Positions 6,626 through 7,651 of a stretch of 7,651 bases of DNA are shown here, piece after piece; positions within the stretch are counted from its first letter, which is position 1, and the number at the start of each line of letters is the position of its first letter. A program made the translations under genes and the position numbers. Source of the stretch: an uncultured PS1 clade bacterium (lineage in GTDB: Bacteria > Pseudomonadota > Gammaproteobacteria > PS1 > Pseudothioglobaceae); contig CALFDA010000111.1 in assembly GCA_937950605.1 (NCBI GenBank), forward strand, positions 1 to 7,651. Reading direction: 5' to 3'. The notes beneath the pieces are model-generated. The model was not told where the DNA came from. It did not search any database and saw only the letters and a program-made list of their open reading frames with translations.

Positions 6626-7052
6626 TGTTTATCCATTCATATTTAATTTTTAAATCATTAAAACGACTCCAAGGGATAATTTTTTCATATTGCATTCTGC
6701 CAACAACAATCCCAGGTGCAATTTTGATTTTTTTAGCAAAGTCAACAATATCTTTTTTTGTCCGTAAAGAATTTAGGTTATATTTTTTATCAATTAAGAC
6801 ATTAGTAACAAAATCATTTGCCTCTTTTTCTAATTATTCATCTATTACAAAATCGCTTTTCCTTCTAAAAATAGTTGTTTTTTATGTTTTAAAATATGTG
6901 CAATTTCATGAAAAAAAAACAAACCAAAGATGATCGTTTGTTTTATGTCTTAGACTTAACAGTAGTAAAGCCTTGTATTTAGATAGCCAGTTGGTTGCTC
7001 CGCTCATTGGACACTTTTCGGGCGTTGGAGCAAACACTACAGCAACTCCACA
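6618..7052 (-). pseudogene. Degenerate ImmA/IrrE zinc-metallopeptidase domain (C-terminal half of a HigA-ImmA fusion)
   Basis: Piecing together the - strand gives a recognisable ImmA/IrrE domain. The first stretch is GVAVVFAPTPEKCPMSGATN (from 7049) through WLSKYKALLLLSLRHKTNDH and LWFVFF. A frame change in a run of nine T follows (A9 at 6911-6919 on +). Next comes the zinc motif HEIAH (6910-6896) with ILKHKKQLFLEGK, then a second frame change near 6855-6862 where one A appears lost. After that comes DFVIDE, an in-frame TAA (6836-6834), LEKEANDFVTNVLIDKKYN, and the typical tail KIKIAPGIVVGRMQYEK ending at 6618. In intact family members the domain is joined to an N-terminal HigA-type HTH. Here roughly 100-130 codons between the two halves are missing, and the higA reading frame ends at 7037, out of frame with this segment. 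The stop overlaps the hsdM start by eight bases. Identity is very likely and inactivation is certain as read, unless the run lengths are sequencing errors. Confidence 0.88.
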
Positions 7053-7378
7053 CGAGGAATTTGTTTTAACCAATCAACATCATCTTTTGTTAAATTTTCT
7101 TTTTCTTGCTTTTCGGCTAACGCTTGACGATAACTATTTTCTGAATTTAGCCAAAAACTACTAGGAATATCTAAAACTTTTTCTAGTTTTAATGCTATCT
7201 CTTTATTAATAGAAACTTCACTTTTTAAAAGTTTATCTATAGAATCACTAGAATAACCCATTTTATTTTGAAAATCATTTTTTGACAGATTTAAATCATT
7301 CATTCTTTCAATAATATCTTCACATGGAAGAACAGTATGAAGCCAATCTGGATTAAATTTGTATAATTTTTTACTCAT
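7037..7378 (-). CDS. higA: HigA-family XRE antitoxin, truncated to its HTH domain
   Basis: The 113-aa product (MSKKLYKFNPDWLHTVLP...) contains a HigA-type helix-turn-helix: CEDIIERMNDLNLSKNDFQ, then KMGYSSDSIDKLLKSEVSI, NKEIALKLEKVLDIP and SSFWLNSENSYRQAL, matching the family pattern ending in IP.SFWLN. Such proteins bind the HigB toxin and the operon's own promoter. The start at 7378 is preferred over the in-frame ATG at 7399. It overlaps the higB stop as ATGAGTAA and has GGAGA at a 5-base spacing upstream (the end of higB), the strongest Shine-Dalgarno site in the window. The frame ends in WLKQIPRVELL. In relatives WLK..P continues into a linker and an ImmA domain, so this is the N-terminal survivor of a longer gene. 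The HTH core looks intact, so autorepression and antitoxin function remain possible. Confidence 0.82.
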   Translation of the reverse strand: MSKKLYKFNPDWLHTVLPCEDIIERMNDLNLSKNDFQNKMGYSSDSIDKLLKSEVSINKEIALKLEKVLDIPSSFWLNSENSYRQALAEKQEKENLTKDDVDWLKQIPRVELL

Positions 7379-7651
7379 GGTAATCTCCAATAGAGACAAT
7401 TTTTATTGTTGTGACTTGTGACCATAATATACTACCGTTATTTGCTGTTTTAGGCTCTATTGCCTCAAAAACTAATCTTAAACCCGCACAAATTGTAATT
7501 GCAAATAGTCCCTTCTTATCGCCTTGTAATGGATGTGGTTTATCAAATTTAAAATCCCCTAATTTTGCAACATTACGTAATTGTTTCAATCTTTTCTTTA
7601 AGTTATTTCCACTATCTGTACCTAATTTTCGCAATGCTTCTTTTTGATTAT
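7371..7651 (-). CDS. higB: HigB-like toxin of the RelE/ParE superfamily (5' end outside the window)
   Basis: RelE/ParE-fold toxins of this type are ribosome-dependent mRNA interferases held in check by the partner antitoxin. The visible 93 codons contain LKKRLKQLRNVAKLGD, then HPLQGDKKGLFAITICAGLRL, VFEAIEP and the C-terminal VTTIKIVSIGDYHE. These match the family pattern CH.L.GDRKGQ...D....RL.FEP, with ITAV.I..IEDYH at the end. The reading frame is still open at the right edge (NQKEALRKLG...), and family members start about 15-25 residues further upstream, so the true start is not in the window. The stop lies inside the higA start (ATGAGTAA), a typical coupled toxin-first layout. No lesion is seen in the visible part. 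Confidence 0.85.
   Translation of the reverse strand, partial: NQKEALRKLGTDSGNNLKKRLKQLRNVAKLGDFKFDKPHPLQGDKKGLFAITICAGLRLVFEAIEPKTANNGSILWSQVTTIKIVSIGDYHE

Noticed and set aside
6625..7164. Two + strand open frames (6625-6933 and 6973-7164) opposite the ImmA/higA region
   Set aside because: Their translations show no family features, while the - strand reads as an ImmA domain in pieces and the C-terminus of HigA.
7379..7399. Upstream in-frame ATG (7399) as the higA start
   Set aside because: The ATG at 7378 has a well-spaced GGAGA and the typical overlap with the higB stop; the extra seven residues are not conserved-looking.
7371..7634. TTG at 7634 as the start of the toxin gene
   Set aside because: The frame stays open to the window edge and the family has more N-terminal residues, so the real start lies outside.
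7411..7647. Open frame on the + strand opposite the toxin gene
   Set aside because: It is the antisense shadow of higB, which has clear family motifs on the - strand.
1..7651. tRNA/rRNA genes, CRISPR arrays, insertion sequences, riboswitches
   Set aside because: No cloverleaf-like sequence, regularly spaced repeats, transposase frame, terminal inverted repeats or known riboswitch core was recognised by eye; a covariance-model search was not possible.

Overview
The window is AT-rich DNA from a bacterium, most likely a gammaproteobacterium. GlyQ, MiaA, MoeB, the YqaA-type membrane protein and a short SppA all read like gammaproteobacterial forms. The low GC content, compact spacing, and mix of housekeeping genes with a decaying restriction-modification/toxin-antitoxin cluster would suit the sulfur-oxidising SUP05/Thioglobus/bathymodioline-symbiont group. 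That placement is an inference from style, not a database result.

Left part (1-3781), mostly core genes on the + strand. The left edge carries the N-terminus of an AlkD-like DNA alkylation repair protein on the - strand. It is divergent from moeB, with only 19 bp between the two start codons. Then come glyQ (glycyl-tRNA synthetase alpha subunit, with no glyS beside it), a GTG-started YqaA/DedA-family membrane protein 12 bp downstream, and miaA (tRNA A37 dimethylallyltransferase). Middle part (3814-4806): sppA, an inner-membrane S49 protease, convergent with miaA.

Right part (5021-7651), an accessory cluster entirely on the - strand, in transcription order: higB-like toxin (5' end outside the window), higA-like HTH antitoxin, the wreck of an ImmA/IrrE zinc-peptidase domain, and hsdM (type I restriction-modification methyltransferase). 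The higB/higA junction and the ImmA-remnant/hsdM junction each overlap by eight bases with the same geometry (ATGAGTAA and ATGACTAA). The ancestral locus therefore looks like a translationally coupled operon higB - higA::immA - hsdM. Today the antitoxin gene has an internal deletion that leaves only its DNA-binding half. The ImmA half also has two frameshifts and a nonsense codon, while hsdM is intact. No hsdS or hsdR follows hsdM in this window; after 214 bp with at most a short coding remnant, sppA begins.

No RNA genes, CRISPR arrays, insertion sequences or convincing intrinsic terminators were seen. The most notable biology is the higBA-hsdM coupling, the retained methyltransferase without visible partners, and the step-by-step decay of the HigA-ImmA protein.
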